64,000 nucleotides of DNA from assembly GCA_004794655.1 (NCBI GenBank), contig SMMW01000046.1, positions 7,427,501 to 7,491,500 of the forward strand. The letters run 5' to 3'. This document shows, in pieces, positions 34,811-46,244 of the stretch; within the stretch, counting starts at the first letter, position 1; each line of letters starts with the position of its first letter. This DNA comes from Marisa cornuarietis. Lineage: Eukaryota; Mollusca; Gastropoda; Architaenioglossa; Ampullariidae. The notes below the pieces were generated by a model. That model saw only the letters and a program-made list of their open reading frames with translations, was not told where the DNA came from and searched no databases. The position numbers were made by a program, and so were the translations under genes.

Positions 34811-36362
34811 CAATCAAACATACAGAACACACGCGCGGGCGAGCGTGGACGTTCACACACACACACGCACATACATACATATATAAAAATATTTCTAGCT
34901 ATAAATAATATATAGATCTATACATAGTCAATACTCGTACACACTAGCGCACACGCACATGCAAATAAAAGGGCGCGGCAACATAAGACGGATTGGATGC
35001 TAATTATTTTAATTAAATGTCCGTTATCATCGATGAGTGGCTCACTGGTAAAGGTGAGATTTGTGCCGCCATTGTCCAAAGTCTGTTTACTCGTTGTCTT
35101 AACATTTCGCGTCTCCAGAGCTACGTGTTGATTAGCCTGCTCACACGTTCACAAGATCCGGGTAGTTGGAATAAAATTTACAGAAAGTCTTAGACGTATT
35201 TTTCAGTGTCAAAGCTATAAACATGCTCAAGTGGAGGAAAAAAAGGAGTATAGTAATTTTAAAGACGCGTTTTTAAAATGAGAAAGGTTGGGGAGTGGGT
35301 TGAGGGGATTGAGGGAGACAAGAGACAGTGAAGGGGGATAGAGAGAGCTAGCTATAAATAATTTGAAGAAGGAAAGGATGGAGCGACTGACCAGCAAGCA
35401 GACGACATTGTAAACACAGTTGAGATACGGGCCTCGCAACCATCTTACTGCAATCAATACATCATCGTGAAGCCCAGTCTTCAACACACATTGAGTCGTC
35501 CACGAACAACTCTGCTCACCCAACTATTTTCTTATTTTTCTCCCATTACCCACAACCTCCAAGCCCGCCTCCCCCCCCACTTCCCACATACCCCTCCCCA
35601 GGCCGTTGCCTTCTGCTCCACCCCATCTGTGTACCGCTGCCATATGTTGCGTCTCCTTCGTCCCACCCCCACCCTCAGCTACCTTTCTCCCCCCACCCCC
35701 GTCCCACACCACCACCCAGTCCCCTCCTACCCCCATTCCGGTGTGCCACCCACTGTTGCTGGCAAACAAGACGGACCGTGCGAAAATAACTGCCAAGGAA
35801 GTTGATGAATAATAACTTATTGAAGGCGAGCTTCTTTATGTTGTGAGCGACTGGCTGAGGATGGGTTCGAGACGCCATGCGCCACTTGGTGGACTGCTGC
35901 CTTTGTAGCCGCGCGAGCAGGCTGGTGATGGGTGGTGGTGCTGGGGGTGCTGGGAAGAGGGAGGAGGGTGGGGGGGGGTTGAAGAAAGCAGAAATACGAG
36001 CAACAGCAAGGTGCGAGAAAGTCGTCCCTACGCCGACCAGAAACAAGGATCTACCTACACCCAGGTGTATTACCTGTCTGTTGGAGTCCTTCCACCCAGC
36101 CACCCGTTCCCCACTCCGTCTCCGGGACGTTTGGGTGACAGCATCGCATCTAGAACCTGCCTGATTATCAGGGGATATAATAATAAAAACATAACGTGAT
36201 CATTAACTAAGAATATGAGCTAATAAAAATATGTTATCGCCTTAATTCGTTGTCTTTTCTGTCACACAAGCAGAAATTCGTTTACTGGCTGCCAGGCCTG
36301 CCTGACTCAAAACTGTCAACAAACATATTTCTTTTTGAAAGATCAAAGGATCACCAGCTGTC
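34809..36362. other. Intergenic stretch
   Basis: No gene recognised. C-rich, CCCACC-type low-complexity sequence (35560-35740) and a G-rich counterpart (35930-35985) keep several frames open with Pro/His- or Gly-rich readings. Confidence 0.5.
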
Positions 36363-36427
36363 CACCACCACCACCACCACCACCACCACCACCACCACCA
36401 CCACCACCACCACCACCACCACCACCA
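36363..36427. repeat. (CCA)n microsatellite
   Basis: About 21 perfect CCA triplets. Confidence 0.98.
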
Positions 36428-36429
36428 AA

Positions 36430-36850
36430 TAAATAAAGTTCAAATAACCTAATCATATACGGTATTATCTCTCTAGCTATCAATATAACTCAATGTTATC
36501 TCAGCTATCTACCTAACCTAATCTTATCTCAATTTATCTATCCTATCAATACATCTATTGAAATAATCTGATCTCATCTTGTCTATCCTATCTCTACATC
36601 TATTTAATCTAACCTAAGCTAACCCACTCTTATCTCAACTGTTGTAAGCATATCTCTATCTAACCAAATCGTATCTCGACATACCTAAGCATATCGTTAT
36701 CTCACCAAATCGTATCTCAGTTTATCAAAGTCTCTCTCTCTCTCTATCCAATTTAATTTTGTCTCAGCTTATCGAAATTTCTTTCTAACTTAATCCTATC
36801 TCAATTACCTAACTCTGCCTCTGTCTAATCTTATCCCATTTCATGTCATA
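36430..36850. repeat. Degenerate TCTATC/TCTCA-type repeat
   Basis: Phrases such as CTAACCTAATCTTATCTCAA recur with drift about every 28-60 bases over some 400 bases, with intervening CTATC and TCTC runs. An old, strongly diverged satellite-like tract. Confidence 0.6.
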
Positions 36851-37727
36851 ATGTTATATCTATATGCCTGCCTTCTGATCTCGCCGCCTGCCTTGATCAC
36901 CCAAGCGAAGCGGCCTCTAGCCCTCGCGTACCATCTGTCGAGGGAAACTAATCTACGCAAACAGTTTGAAAGACCTAGGAGGTCATACAAAAACAAAACC
37001 TGCTACAATGACAGCTAGTCAGCACAGCTGAGCTACACAGTTTTATTCCTGCACGAGACAGCCACAGGTCGACTTGGTGAGGACAAGTCGACACCAAGGT
37101 GTGAGTGCAGCAGGACAATGATTTATGTGCTGACACAAAGATCTGGCGAGGCACTTTGTCACAAGGAATTGATTCTCTTGTCTTTTTTTATAATTCTTAT
37201 TTCATATTAAGAACAAGGTGTCGGAATTGGAAAGAGGGAGGTGGCTTGGAGGATCCGTTCTAATCCAGTTGTCGATATTGAAGTAGTCGAATACTATGAC
37301 AAAAAAGTCGGTAAACAAATGCATAAATACCACAAAGCAAATGACACAGCCTGGGATCATCATCAAAGAAGTTATAGCCAATTCCAGGTCTACTGCACTT
37401 TACAAAGATGGAGATCGACTGACACAAATATGCTATTGGCAGGACAACCTCTGGAGAACACGGGTATCTACAAGATCGTTGGTAGTAGGTACAGCATAAA
37501 AATGACGATTGAATCATAAGGAATTGAAGAGACCTGACAATGGACTAAATCGTGTAATGTGAGGAGGTCATTTGATTGGGTCTTCAGATTTGGCTGGTGT
37601 GAGCGTGACAACGCTTCTCAGCAGATAACTCAGTGATTTCGTTCGATAAAGAAAGAAGTGATGAATGATGACGAGAACACACCCAGAGGCTGAAAAGAAT
37701 GCTGCAACAAGACAAAACACGTGTGCG
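36851..37727. other. Intergenic stretch
   Basis: Ordinary sequence with no recognised gene. An open frame of about 90 codons near 37241 has no codon bias or family resemblance and no splice sites. Confidence 0.5.
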
Positions 37728-37799
37728 AAGCATGGGATACGAACCCAGTGGCCACAGTCTTTTTTTTAAGTCAGCCTTGACAATTACCTATGGCCAGGC
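37728..37799 (-). mobile_element. tRNA-like sequence, probable second SINE family head or tRNA relic
   Basis: On the minus strand a B-box-type T-arm reads TGGGTTCGTATCCCA (37733-37747), a perfect 4-bp stem around a tRNA-like loop. It is preceded by AAGACTGTGGCCAC and, further up, by GGCTGACTT and CATAGGTAATTG, which could be decayed anticodon and D arms. A poly-A insertion breaks the anticodon region, so it is not a functional tRNA gene. Confidence 0.4.
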
Positions 37800-38197
37800 T
37801 GAATGCAGACATCAGATGACCACAAGTTTCTCCCCTACCCACCCACCCCCCAGCAACGCAAGTTGTCTGTGAAACATCAGGAACATGCAGGAGAAGAAGA
37901 ATTGGATGCCGCCCACAAACCTCTTCATTGCATGTTCTCTTTACACACGCAATCACACATACTTTCACATTCTCTTAGTTTAACGTCTTGCTTCTCCTTC
38001 TGCTCTCTCTCCGTCTATACCATCCCCCCCTCCCACTCATTTATCGTCTCCTCTACCCTGTCTCACACATGCACCCACAAACCAGTGCGCGTTCTCACGA
38101 GCAATCAGCCAAACACATGTTACGGCTCTTTTTGCCTAATTTCTCCAGTCTTAACATCTTACCTATTATTATCTCCTGACCACACCTTTCCAACCAG
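37800..38197. other. Intergenic stretch
   Basis: C/T-rich sequence ending in a strong pyrimidine tract and CAG at 38195-38197. Confidence 0.45.
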
Positions 38198-38293
38198 ATC
38201 GTATCTTTCCTCGCCAGCGGAGCATCCATTGTTTGTTATCAGCTTTCCTCGAGCTGGTTACGGTCCCCCTTAATGAAACTGTCTCGGCGCAAG
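38198..38293 (+). CDS. Low-confidence candidate exon, 32 codons
   Basis: A strong acceptor (CTGACCACACCTTTCCAACCAG) and a strong donor (CGCAAG|GTAAGA) bound exactly 96 bases, phase 0 to 0. It reads IVSFLASGASIVCYQLSS, then SWLRSPLMKLSRRK: a hydrophobic stretch followed by a basic one, like a membrane segment and its cytoplasmic flank. No family is recognised and no partner exon was found. In a 64 kb window such a match can occur by chance. Confidence 0.18.
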
Positions 38294-40008
38294 GTAAGAC
38301 ACTTAAGGGTGTGGCACCCACCGCCAGAATATAATATTACATCGTGGAATCGGGGTAGATTGCGTGCTGTTTGGCGAGCGATTCGAGACCTGCAGAAAGT
38401 GTTAACAGAGAAAAGGCTAGCTAATTCTGTGGCTAAACATGAGGTGGGTGCATCTGCCCAGCGCTGGGTCTGTCGTCTCCACAATGACGCCTGGCGAAGC
38501 ACATTGATTGCAATGTAATCCCTCCACAACCTTCCCCAGGACGTGCTGACTGAAAGAAAGCGAACTCCGACAAATTAAATACAAAGCTGGCGACAGCCCA
38601 ACCGTGAAAATGAGAGCAAACACGACAGAAGTGGATAAGTTCTTCTCTCCTCTCACTTATTGGAGTCTACTCTTAAAGATCTCCCATGGAGGACGGCGCT
38701 GCATCGAACCAACGCAAGGACAGCTGGACGAATATTTCAGAGATGATATTAATTATCAGCGGTCTACAACATCCTTTTAATAGATCTTTGTCGAATCTTC
38801 GTGGAATCTTTGTAGAATCACTGTCCTCGTGCTCATTTTTTTACAGTCAAGTCGAAGACGTGCGGCTGAACACTTCCAGTCCACAAACCACGAAACCATA
38901 AAGACCAAATTACAACTAATAAAATTGAGACATGGCTCGAAATTAGTTATCGACTCAGTAGCCGAGTAATACAAGTGGGAATAAAATATTGCACTAAACA
39001 ATTCCTGATGCCTTTTCTTTCTCTACCTCAGGTTCACATGGCGTTGGTGTAAGTCAAAAGCTCAGCTCCTCGACCGTCAGGGCACAAAAAATATCACCAT
39101 ATCGAAATCACTTGGAGTTGGCTCACTTCAAACCCCATCTCTTATCTATTCTGTCAGCAACACCCTACACACAATCTGTCGACAGAATAGTCTCAGAAGT
39201 CATTGCTGCAACAGAACGCGAGAATTATTACAAACTTAACAAAGTCAGGAAACCAACGGACAATAAATAGTTAAATAGGAAAGATATCATAAAAGTGATA
39301 AATTTATAAAATTATAGAAATTAAGCCCATTATCTTTGGTAACAGGACACACCAGGGACCATGTTCATGAAGCGAGAGTAAGTCGCTGCCAAGGGGAAAT
39401 CAAACAAGATAATTCTTGTTACGACGCGCTGTCCAGACCCAGCGGATAAAGCTTTATGTTAGTTTACCCCCGGGAGTACTTGGCCCAACTATGTAACTAC
39501 GGTCTTTGGGGTAAAGCAGCATCTGGATGGCGCCTTATAACCAAGAGACAAAGATTTTTTTCTTGAGTTCTGAGGAACAATAACTTACCATCGTTTCAGA
39601 AATACGGACCCTGGAGACAGGTGTCGTCGGTAACAAAATTCAAACTCATCCCGCCGAAGCGGTTGTCACACGTGCGGCGGGGCGACATCTTGGTTTGTTT
39701 GTTTTTTTCATCTGAAGTTAAGTGCAAGTCTGGAACCTGTGTGACAACAGATGTCTTCCTCTTCTCGACCATATATATATATATTTTTTTTTTTTTTACC
39801 TGGAAAACCGATGTCGAGACCACATCGCATAAAAACGAGTGGAGACACCTACCCGAGTAACACATATTCGATCATGTGACAGGCAGTTGTAAAGGAAAGA
39901 AAGAGAATCAGGTTCGAAAAAGATTCCATTAGTCATGAACGTAATGGTGGGTGGAAAACAAAAATGGTTCAGGGATGGTGTTTAATCTTGGGTTGAGAAC
40001 TGAGCGTT
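38294..40008. other. Intergenic stretch
   Basis: No gene recognised. A MITE-like terminus (CCATGTTCATGAAGCGAGAG) lies near 39360. A short AT run is followed by poly-T at 39771-39798. Frames around 38273-38529 are open on both strands with equally ordinary composition. Confidence 0.45.
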
Positions 40009-40190
40009 GAGGGAGGGTGGGAGAAACTGGCATTTTACGTCGAGTCAGCGGCTAAGAGTAGATCACGGCAAAGCAGCTGACCATGCAAACAGGCGCCATA
40101 CGATGCACAGGAAAAAAAAACGGCGTGCCTGGAACAAGAAACGAGCCGAGGCTGCCAGATCTTCACTGCCTGGATGATTTGGGAGGACGA
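40009..40190 (-). mobile_element. tRNA-derived SINE, copy 4, full-length but diverged
   Basis: On the minus strand this follows the copy at 41541-41720 from head to tail. Matching blocks, in + orientation, are ACGTCGAGTCAGCGGCTAAG (tail), ATCACGGCAAAGCAGC, TGCAAACAGGCGCCATACG, then ACGAGCC and TTCACTGCCTGG (head). Divergence is much higher than between copies 1 and 2, so this is an older insertion. A C/T-rich terminus like that of copy 3 lies at the tail end. Confidence 0.65.
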
Positions 40191-40277
40191 GAAAAATGGC
40201 GTCACTCCTCTGATGACACGTGTCGCCTCTCTGAGGTCCGCCCGAACGCACATGTATGCACGTACGCGCGCCCATAC

Positions 40278-40325
40278 ACACACGCAAACCCACAACACAC
40301 ACACACATACACACACACACACACG
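40278..40325. repeat. (CA)n microsatellite, interrupted
   Basis: CA repeats with CG, AAC and TA interruptions. Confidence 0.85.
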
Positions 40326-41172
40326 TACAAACATGCGCGCGCTGACAAAGCTATGAGGAGTTCAGGAACAGAAAGGTGGGTAACAAGCTGCCTGGTGCGA
40401 ATTTCTACTTTACTTACTGTACTATCCTCCTATCCTCCTATCCTAGCATGTGCTGTGTGGTATGGATGCCCATTGAAAAGTTGAAAATATCCTAAATCGA
40501 AAATACCTTGAACACACTGAACGTACTGAATATCGCCCTGCCCTACCGCAAATATTCTCGTAACACTTACTTTAACCTATACTTGGGCAAAATCCTCTAA
40601 CACAATATTTTAATATCTTATTTACTTTGTTTAATTCTTTTTTAAAATAAAAAAATGTTAAGGTTTCCGCTGAATGCTTGTTGCTTTTACACCGTCTTAA
40701 GTCGGATACTCTATTGTATTATCCTCCACTACCATATCTTTTCTTTTAAACGACAAACAATCCACTTCAGCGACACTCCGTGTAGGGGTGGATGGGGATG
40801 TGGGTAGGGAAAGGGGGAAAGCAATTGCTAGTGTACGGGTGGCCTTGAACAAGAACGAGAAACAGATGATGAGTGAGAGTTCACAAAGGCCGCCAAGCAC
40901 GAGTCAAGAGAAGACGAGCCTGCTCCTCCACATCCACCGCCCAGGTGAGGGGTCCATTGAGCGGCGCGGCAGGCGGTGGCGGGTGAGTTTCGCGAGCGTT
41001 TCGCGGTGCTCGTGTGAGACCATATAGGCAGTTGATTTCCATTGTTAACACGAGTTAGCGGCGCCGCCACCGCCTGCCGCGATGCGGCGTGGACACGCGG
41101 CACCCGACAGCGAGAAAGGCTCGATGAACAAGAAAAGAGTGGAGCGATTTCCTAATTTGACTGCCTGTTAAC
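40326..41172. other. Intergenic stretch
   Basis: An AT-rich half (to about 40780) is followed by a GC-rich, CpG-containing patch (40910-41110). No exon recognised. Confidence 0.45.
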
Positions 41173-41184
41173 CCGCCAGGGGGC
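41173..41184 (+). promoter_or_regulatory. CTCF-like motif, plus orientation
   Basis: CCGCCAGGGGGC, followed by GCTC, matches CCRSYAGRKGGC. It lies at the edge of the CpG-rich patch at 40.9-41.3 kb. Confidence 0.4.
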
Positions 41185-41540
41185 GCTCTTGATTGGTTCG
41201 GAAACCCTGAGCGCGAGCGACGCCGCCGTCCAGCGTCGATGAAGACCGCGGCGACGAAGACGATAGCAGGAGGAGATAATGTCTGGCCATCGACATTTCG
41301 CTCTCTCTGATCATCGTCTTCAGCGCGAAACATGTCGACCTTCGCGTCCATCAAAGGGACGTAACGACGTACAGAGTCTAACAAAGGGAGCTAAGTGAGC
41401 GAGTACTCATCTTCCTGGCAAAAAGAAGACGCAGGTGGGCCCAGACGATGTGACGTCGACAACTGTTGTGACCGCCTCAGGTGTTCGCAAACCCTCGCAG
41501 CTCAGAATTAGAGATGGACAGTCTGCCAGAGTGTACTGGC

Positions 41541-41720
41541 GCGGTCCAGTAGCGCAACGGTTATCGCTTGTCACCAACACAGTGAAGGTTGGCTGTCCTG
41601 GGTTCAGCTCTCGTCTCGGGAACGCTGTTCTTTCTCTGCATGTGGCATCTGTTTACAGGGCTGGCTGCCTTGCCGTGATATAGCCTTAGTTGCTGGCTCG
41701 GCGTAAAACACCAGTTCCAT
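41541..41720 (+). mobile_element. tRNA-derived SINE, copy 2, best preserved
   Basis: The head reads GCGGTCCAGTAGCGCAACGG, with the A-box-like TAGCGCAACGGTTA at 41550-41563. The B-box-like GGTTCAGCTCTCG lies at 41601-41613. The body and tail (GCATGTGGCATCTGTTTACA; GATATAGCCTTAGTTGCTGG; CTCGGCGTAAAACACCAG) are shared with copies 1, 3 and 4. Structure: tRNA-related head, conserved body, short pyrimidine-rich 3' end. RNA polymerase III promoter elements look intact. The mobilising LINE is not in the window. Confidence 0.85.
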
Positions 41721-41995
41721 TCCTTGTTGCTGATCCTCTTGGGAAGCTATAAGGCTCAGGTCGAGTCCGCTTGAACACAACAGATGATTCCGAAGCTGAT
41801 GTAGTGTGTGTACTGTGTGTGTGTAGTGTGTGTGTACTGACCCTCCAGTTGGATCTCAATCTCAAAAAGAGAAGCTCCTCGAATAAATAAGTAAATCAAT
41901 GAAAGAATGAAAAATTAAATAAGTTAATAAAAACAAAAAGAAACCAGATTCTTTCAATCTGGGATGACCGAAAGGTAGAAAGTTACGAGAAGATA
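41721..41995. other. Intergenic stretch between SINE copies
   Basis: Short GTGTGTACTGTGTG-type repeats at about 41802-41840; otherwise featureless. Confidence 0.55.
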
Positions 41996-42082
41996 TTAAT
42001 ATTATTGAGGGTGGAGGGGGGATTGGTGTTTTACGCCGAGCCAGCAACTAAGGCTATATCACGGCAGTTTTAATATTATTGA
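41996..42082 (-). mobile_element. 5'-truncated SINE (copy 3) with perfect 13-bp target-site duplication
   Basis: TTAATATTATTGA occurs at 41996-42008 and again at 42070-42082. Between them are 61 bases that are the SINE tail in reverse: minus-strand AACTGCCGTGATATAGCCTT, AGTTGCTGGCTCGGCGTAAA, then ACACCAATC and a C-rich end. The direct repeat flanking a 5'-truncated retroelement end is the hallmark of LINE-type target-primed reverse transcription. High identity to copy 2 suggests a relatively recent insertion. Confidence 0.92.
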
Positions 42083-42956
42083 TATCAGTGGCTTGATGGA
42101 TAATTTTACAAAGTGAGCATAAGTAATGTTTATGCCTTACGTGTAGTCGTTTTAAACAAAATAAGTATCCCCTAGACCAGTTCGTTTCCAGGAATTTATA
42201 GGCCGTTAGTTACAATCCAACCACAGTCTGCAACGTGGCTGACACCCGTCATTAGCACGTACCCGATAGTCCGATGGGCCATGGGCTTCCTAAGTAAGGT
42301 ATATGGATAAGAGGGTAAGCTGATAAAGGTGATAAACCACAGATCGTAGATGGTGAACAACAGGACAAAGGCGATATTAAACAAATATTAAAAGAAACTG
42401 GACACACGTTAATCCCAGAGACACAGGTTCCCACGTCAGCCACACATAATGTTTCAGTTGCCAGAGTTAAGCTACTTTGTCCTCAACAAACGTTAAAAGG
42501 AGTTATTACTACTATTGTAAAAGTTAACTGTCAGACAGTAGGGACGGTCCCATGACTACAGCAGCCTTCCATTTCTACCCGCTGATTACCCGCCATCTTC
42601 TCAGAATCCCAGACAGCAAAGTGAGGTTTCGGCGTGCGCCCAGAAGCACGTGCAGGCAGGTGAGGGCACGTGCTGCTCGCTCTCACGGCTCACGTGCTCT
42701 GACACCCAGGGTAGGTCGGGTGGCCTGGAAGAGCCGGCGGATCACTTGGCGGAGAGAGCTCTTTCGGACAGGAGTAAATGGCTCGCTCTGTGTGCAGGCG
42801 AGCTGTACGGTCCTAATGAGAGATTACCTCCCCTCCATACTTTCAAGGTGGGTGGGGCGGGGTGAGTCTGAAAGTCGGGGATGAAAGGCGAGCAAACAGG
42901 TGACAACTCTCCGTCATTGTCACATTTACCGTTTTAAACGCTTTGCCCAAATCGGC
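42083..42956. other. Intergenic stretch
   Basis: No gene recognised. A GC-richer patch at 42580-42800 includes CACGTG sites (near 42648, 42668 and 42690). Confidence 0.45.
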
Positions 42957-43011
<55 letters not shown>

Positions 43012-43025
43012 CGACGACGACGACG
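42957..43025. repeat. (GAT)n-(GAC)n microsatellite
   Basis: About 17 ATG/GAT triplets followed by five ACG/GAC triplets. Confidence 0.97.
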
Positions 43026-43240
43026 AACGAAGCCCAAGAGGGAGGCTAACATTAAGTGCAGTGATCGTTTCTAATTTACGCAATTCTGAAAGGGCCATCA
43101 CAGTCTCATTTCGAAAGTCGACCTGTATAGAACTCCCTCACACAATTTTGTAATCAATGTCGGAGCAGTGGAGGATGCACATTTGCAAATGTAGAAAAAA
43201 AAAAGAAAAACCATCTGCAATCACAGACAGATAATAACAT

Positions 43241-43284
43241 CATGTTAAAGGAGCATGCCTAGGCAGCATGTTAAAGGAGCATGC
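43241..43284. repeat. Exact 18-bp direct repeat
   Basis: CATGTTAAAGGAGCATGC occurs at 43241-43258 and 43267-43284 (26-base step). Each copy itself ends with the palindrome GCATGC. Confidence 0.9.
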
Positions 43285-43376
43285 AATAATATCGTGCAAA
43301 CTGTAGTAAACGAGGGCCTGAGAGTCTCTTGCATCGAACTGACATTTAATCCTCTAACACTGAGAATATTACACAC

Positions 43377-43753
43377 CGTGTTTCTCAGAAAATAACACCG
43401 GGTCTTACATTACGTTTTGCTCCAAAAGAGATATTCGAGCTTATTTTCAGGGGATGTATTTTTCATGCACAAAAATCTATATTTATTCAAGTACAAAAAT
43501 CTAATTTGTTTTGATACAACCATGTCATCTTCTTCTGGAACATTCTCATAACTCTCCAAACTCTGAATTCCGGCCTGAAGTCTTGCGACTCCACTTCATA
43601 TTGAATCATTGCCCGTTATAATTTATATTATCAATTACTTTACGAATTACTATAATAATATTATTTATATATTAATATTATGATAAACTTAATATCCTGA
43701 AAAATCATTCTAGGACTTATTTTCGGGTTAGGTCTTATTTCCGGGGAAACACG
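43377..43753. mobile_element. MITE with GTGTTTC...GAAACAC inverted termini
   Basis: The left end CGTGTTTCTCAGAAAATAAC is matched inward from the right end as CGTGTTTCCCCGGAAATAAG; both continue with ACC. Sub-terminal blocks GGTCTTAC, TTTTGCTCCAAAAGA, and CTTATTTTCAGGGGATGT on the left and GACTTATTTTCGGGTTAGGT on the right are typical of a widespread animal MITE type with AAAATAAGACC ends. The interior (43610-43690) is an AT-rich near-palindrome. There is no coding capacity and no clear target-site duplication. Confidence 0.75.
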
Positions 43754-46134
43754 CTTTTTAGCGACGTATAGTCATGGTAGACAACAGGACGAATTAACAG
43801 CTTAGTCACAACAGACAATCAGGTAAACTGACAGAACGTTAATACAATAGACGATAAAGTGAACTAACAGACGAGTCATAATAAAGTGAGTGAGTGAGTG
43901 AGTGAGTGAGTGAGTTTAATCTGTCATTTTTAAGTCATCTATGTTCAAAAGTGTTTCCTAATGACAATTTTCAAAAAGAACGGCATTCGACGCAATCATA
44001 CAATAATCTGGGTTCAATTTTAGGTCAGATAATTTTTTCATTCTTTTGCACATTTTATTTCTTTTTCACATTTCTTTTAACTCTTTCTTTTCTTTGTAAT
44101 TTCAATTTTCGTTTATTTATGTAACGTATGCTCATATTTTCAGCCTTAAGACCGACACTGACATAGCCACACACACACACACGTCTCCGCAAATGATAAC
44201 GCCTACTGAAGTTAAGAAAAAACCAGTTTTTCAAATTTTATTTTGAACGAACTTCCTCCGCTTAACTCATTGAACAACAACATCCCCGCTCCACCAAAGT
44301 CTAAAATAAAATAAAAATAAAAAAAAAACCCAGCGAAGCACGAGTGGCGATTAGATGTTTTAAGGTACCCTCATCCTCAAGCGCTGTTGTCGTTTGCTGC
44401 GCAAGGAAATGATATGGAGCAGCGCGGCGTGAGACCTGCCGAGTGTGTGACGCATCATATTTCCCGCATTTTTGGCGAAAACACATTCCAACTCGTCTTG
44501 CTGGGGGAGTTGTGGGTGTTGTAGACGACAAGGGGATTCCTCGGAGAGTTTAGCGGCAAATCTGCTGCCATCCACACTAAGCATTAATTAGCCCGCTCTC
44601 GTCTGGCCGCCCAAGTCCCGCCATCATTAATTCATAAGCAGTAATGAAAGCTTTTAGCGCGGCGGCGACAGAGCAGAGGGCAAAAGAGTGAGCCAATCGC
44701 TGCCACAGCTAGCCAGACCTTTTTTTTTCTTTCTTTGACTTTCGGCGCTAGCGACAACAAAGGGAGACTAAATCAGAACCTTTTTTTTTTTTTTAATGGA
44801 GAAAGGGAAAAGGACGGAGTGCTTAAGCAGTAGGAAATACAAAAAAAGGGACGTCACTGATGTAGTCTCGATGGTGTGTGGTAGAGTTATTCTCTCTTGA
44901 CTCCACTCATTTGCGAGCAATGCCCATTCGTAATTCAGCTTTTTCTCATACTTTTTTTTTTGTTTTGTTAAATAACTTGTTAAAAAGACACTGGAATAAA
45001 CTGCGTATTTGTAGAGGTGAATGATGTGAGTGGAGAAGGGCTTAGTCTGCGTTAACCCTGCATTGCAGCAAAGGTAAAATATCAATATGTCTGTCTGTCT
45101 GTCCGCCTGCCTGGCTGCTTGCCTGTCTGTCTGTTTGTCTGCGATAGCTCTTTGCTGTTTGATTGTAGGGGCACTTAAGGGAAGGTACAGCCTACTCTAG
45201 CTTCTTGTTGGCCTCGTCTTTACCTCAAAATGTCTGCCATTGTTCTGTCCGCAGCTCCATATTCTCTATGGAATTATCAAATGGAGAAAAGCCGAAGTAG
45301 GCAGACGCAGAACACGCAAGAGTGCACGTTAGCCAGCTCCTACTTACAGCAACAATGGGGATGTATAGGGGCTGAGGAAATAGCAAGCAAAGAGAGAGAT
45401 TTTTCTTTCAGTGATTTTTTTTTCTTCCTTCTTCATCTGAGGTGGGTGGAATGTGACTGTTTAAATTTGCCTGTCTTTTTTAGGGTCTTTTTGCCTGTCG
45501 CTGTTTCCCATCCTTCACTCATGCCAGCACCCAGAGCAGCAGCAGGAGCTGATGCGAGTATTGCTGAGTTGTACAGGGGAAAGAACCGCTTGCTTAAAGT
45601 ACCACAACCACAATGACTCCACTTACTTCTATCATAGTATAATTTTATGATTTATTACGATCAGATATTACAAGTTCTTTTATTTTTTAATACTCCAGAA
45701 AGGTTTCTCCCGTCAGGACCAGAGACGGATATTTTGGTCTAAGAGTTTAATTCGTGATTTCTGGCCGACTCTTCAAAGGTAAGGTACGTACAAAGGGAAA
45801 CAACCCAGCCCCGCATGAAGACGACGGTGGTCTCGGCATGACCAGAGTACAGTACTCGTGGTTCTCAGTTGTATTATCTCTTTCTCCTAGTTCCCTCACA
45901 TCTATCTATCTATTACTTGTTGACATGTTTGACTTCTCAATGGCGGTTACATGCTTTCCTCCACTCTTGTATCTTTCTGTCTCTCTACAGATGTGAGCCC
46001 TCTTCTCTTATGTCCACGCACATTCAAAAACATATTCATACACATAAGCTGGCACTAATACGCACACACATTGACCCATTCTCTCTCTCTATTTCTTACT
46101 GACTATAGGAGTTGTGGTCGGAGTTGTCACTCAC
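43754..46134. other. Intergenic stretch
   Basis: (GTGA)n at 43885-43914; AT-rich to 44340; then a GC-richer patch (44340-44720) with TAATTA, ATTAAT and CCAAT sites. Poly-T/A runs lie at 44718-44728 and 44781-44794. A (CTGT)n-like run lies at 45090-45140. No exon recognised. Confidence 0.45.
44583..44705. promoter_or_regulatory. Homeodomain-site-rich GC patch, candidate enhancer
   Basis: TTAATTA (44584-44590), ATTAATTCAT and AGTAATGA lie within an otherwise GC-rich non-coding stretch, next to an inverted CCAAT-type AGCCAATCG (44691-44699). The contrast between AT-rich homeodomain cores and GC-rich spacers is typical of developmental enhancers. Inference only. Confidence 0.25.
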
Positions 46135-46222
46135 CCTCTCTGTCGTCGCTGTCGCTCTGATACCTGGCCACGCCGTGCACCGGGTCTAACCTGTGGTCCG
46201 GATTGGTTGCGGTGGACAGAGG
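46135..46222 (-). CDS. Low-confidence candidate exon, minus strand
   Basis: On the minus strand, CCGGCGCAG opens 88 bases ending at a consensus donor (GAGAGG|GTGAGT), phase 0 to 1. The reading is PLSTATNPDHRLDPVHGVAR, then YQSDSDDRE, with mostly G or C third positions and a balanced, hydrophilic composition. The acceptor pyrimidine tract is weak. Another minus frame is open as well. No family is recognised. A homeodomain-site-rich GC patch follows at 46245-46330. Confidence 0.22.
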
Positions 46223-46244
46223 CTGCGCCGGCGTTAAGCCGGGA

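Noticed and set aside
38239..38529. Overlapping + and - frames of 81 and 96 codons
   Set aside because: Both strands open with equally ordinary composition; no discriminating signal beyond the 96-base candidate exon listed.
39596..39760. Minus-strand reading MSPRRTCDNRFGGMSLNF before a GTAAGT donor
   Set aside because: An in-frame stop lies a few codons before the donor, so it cannot be an ordinary internal exon.
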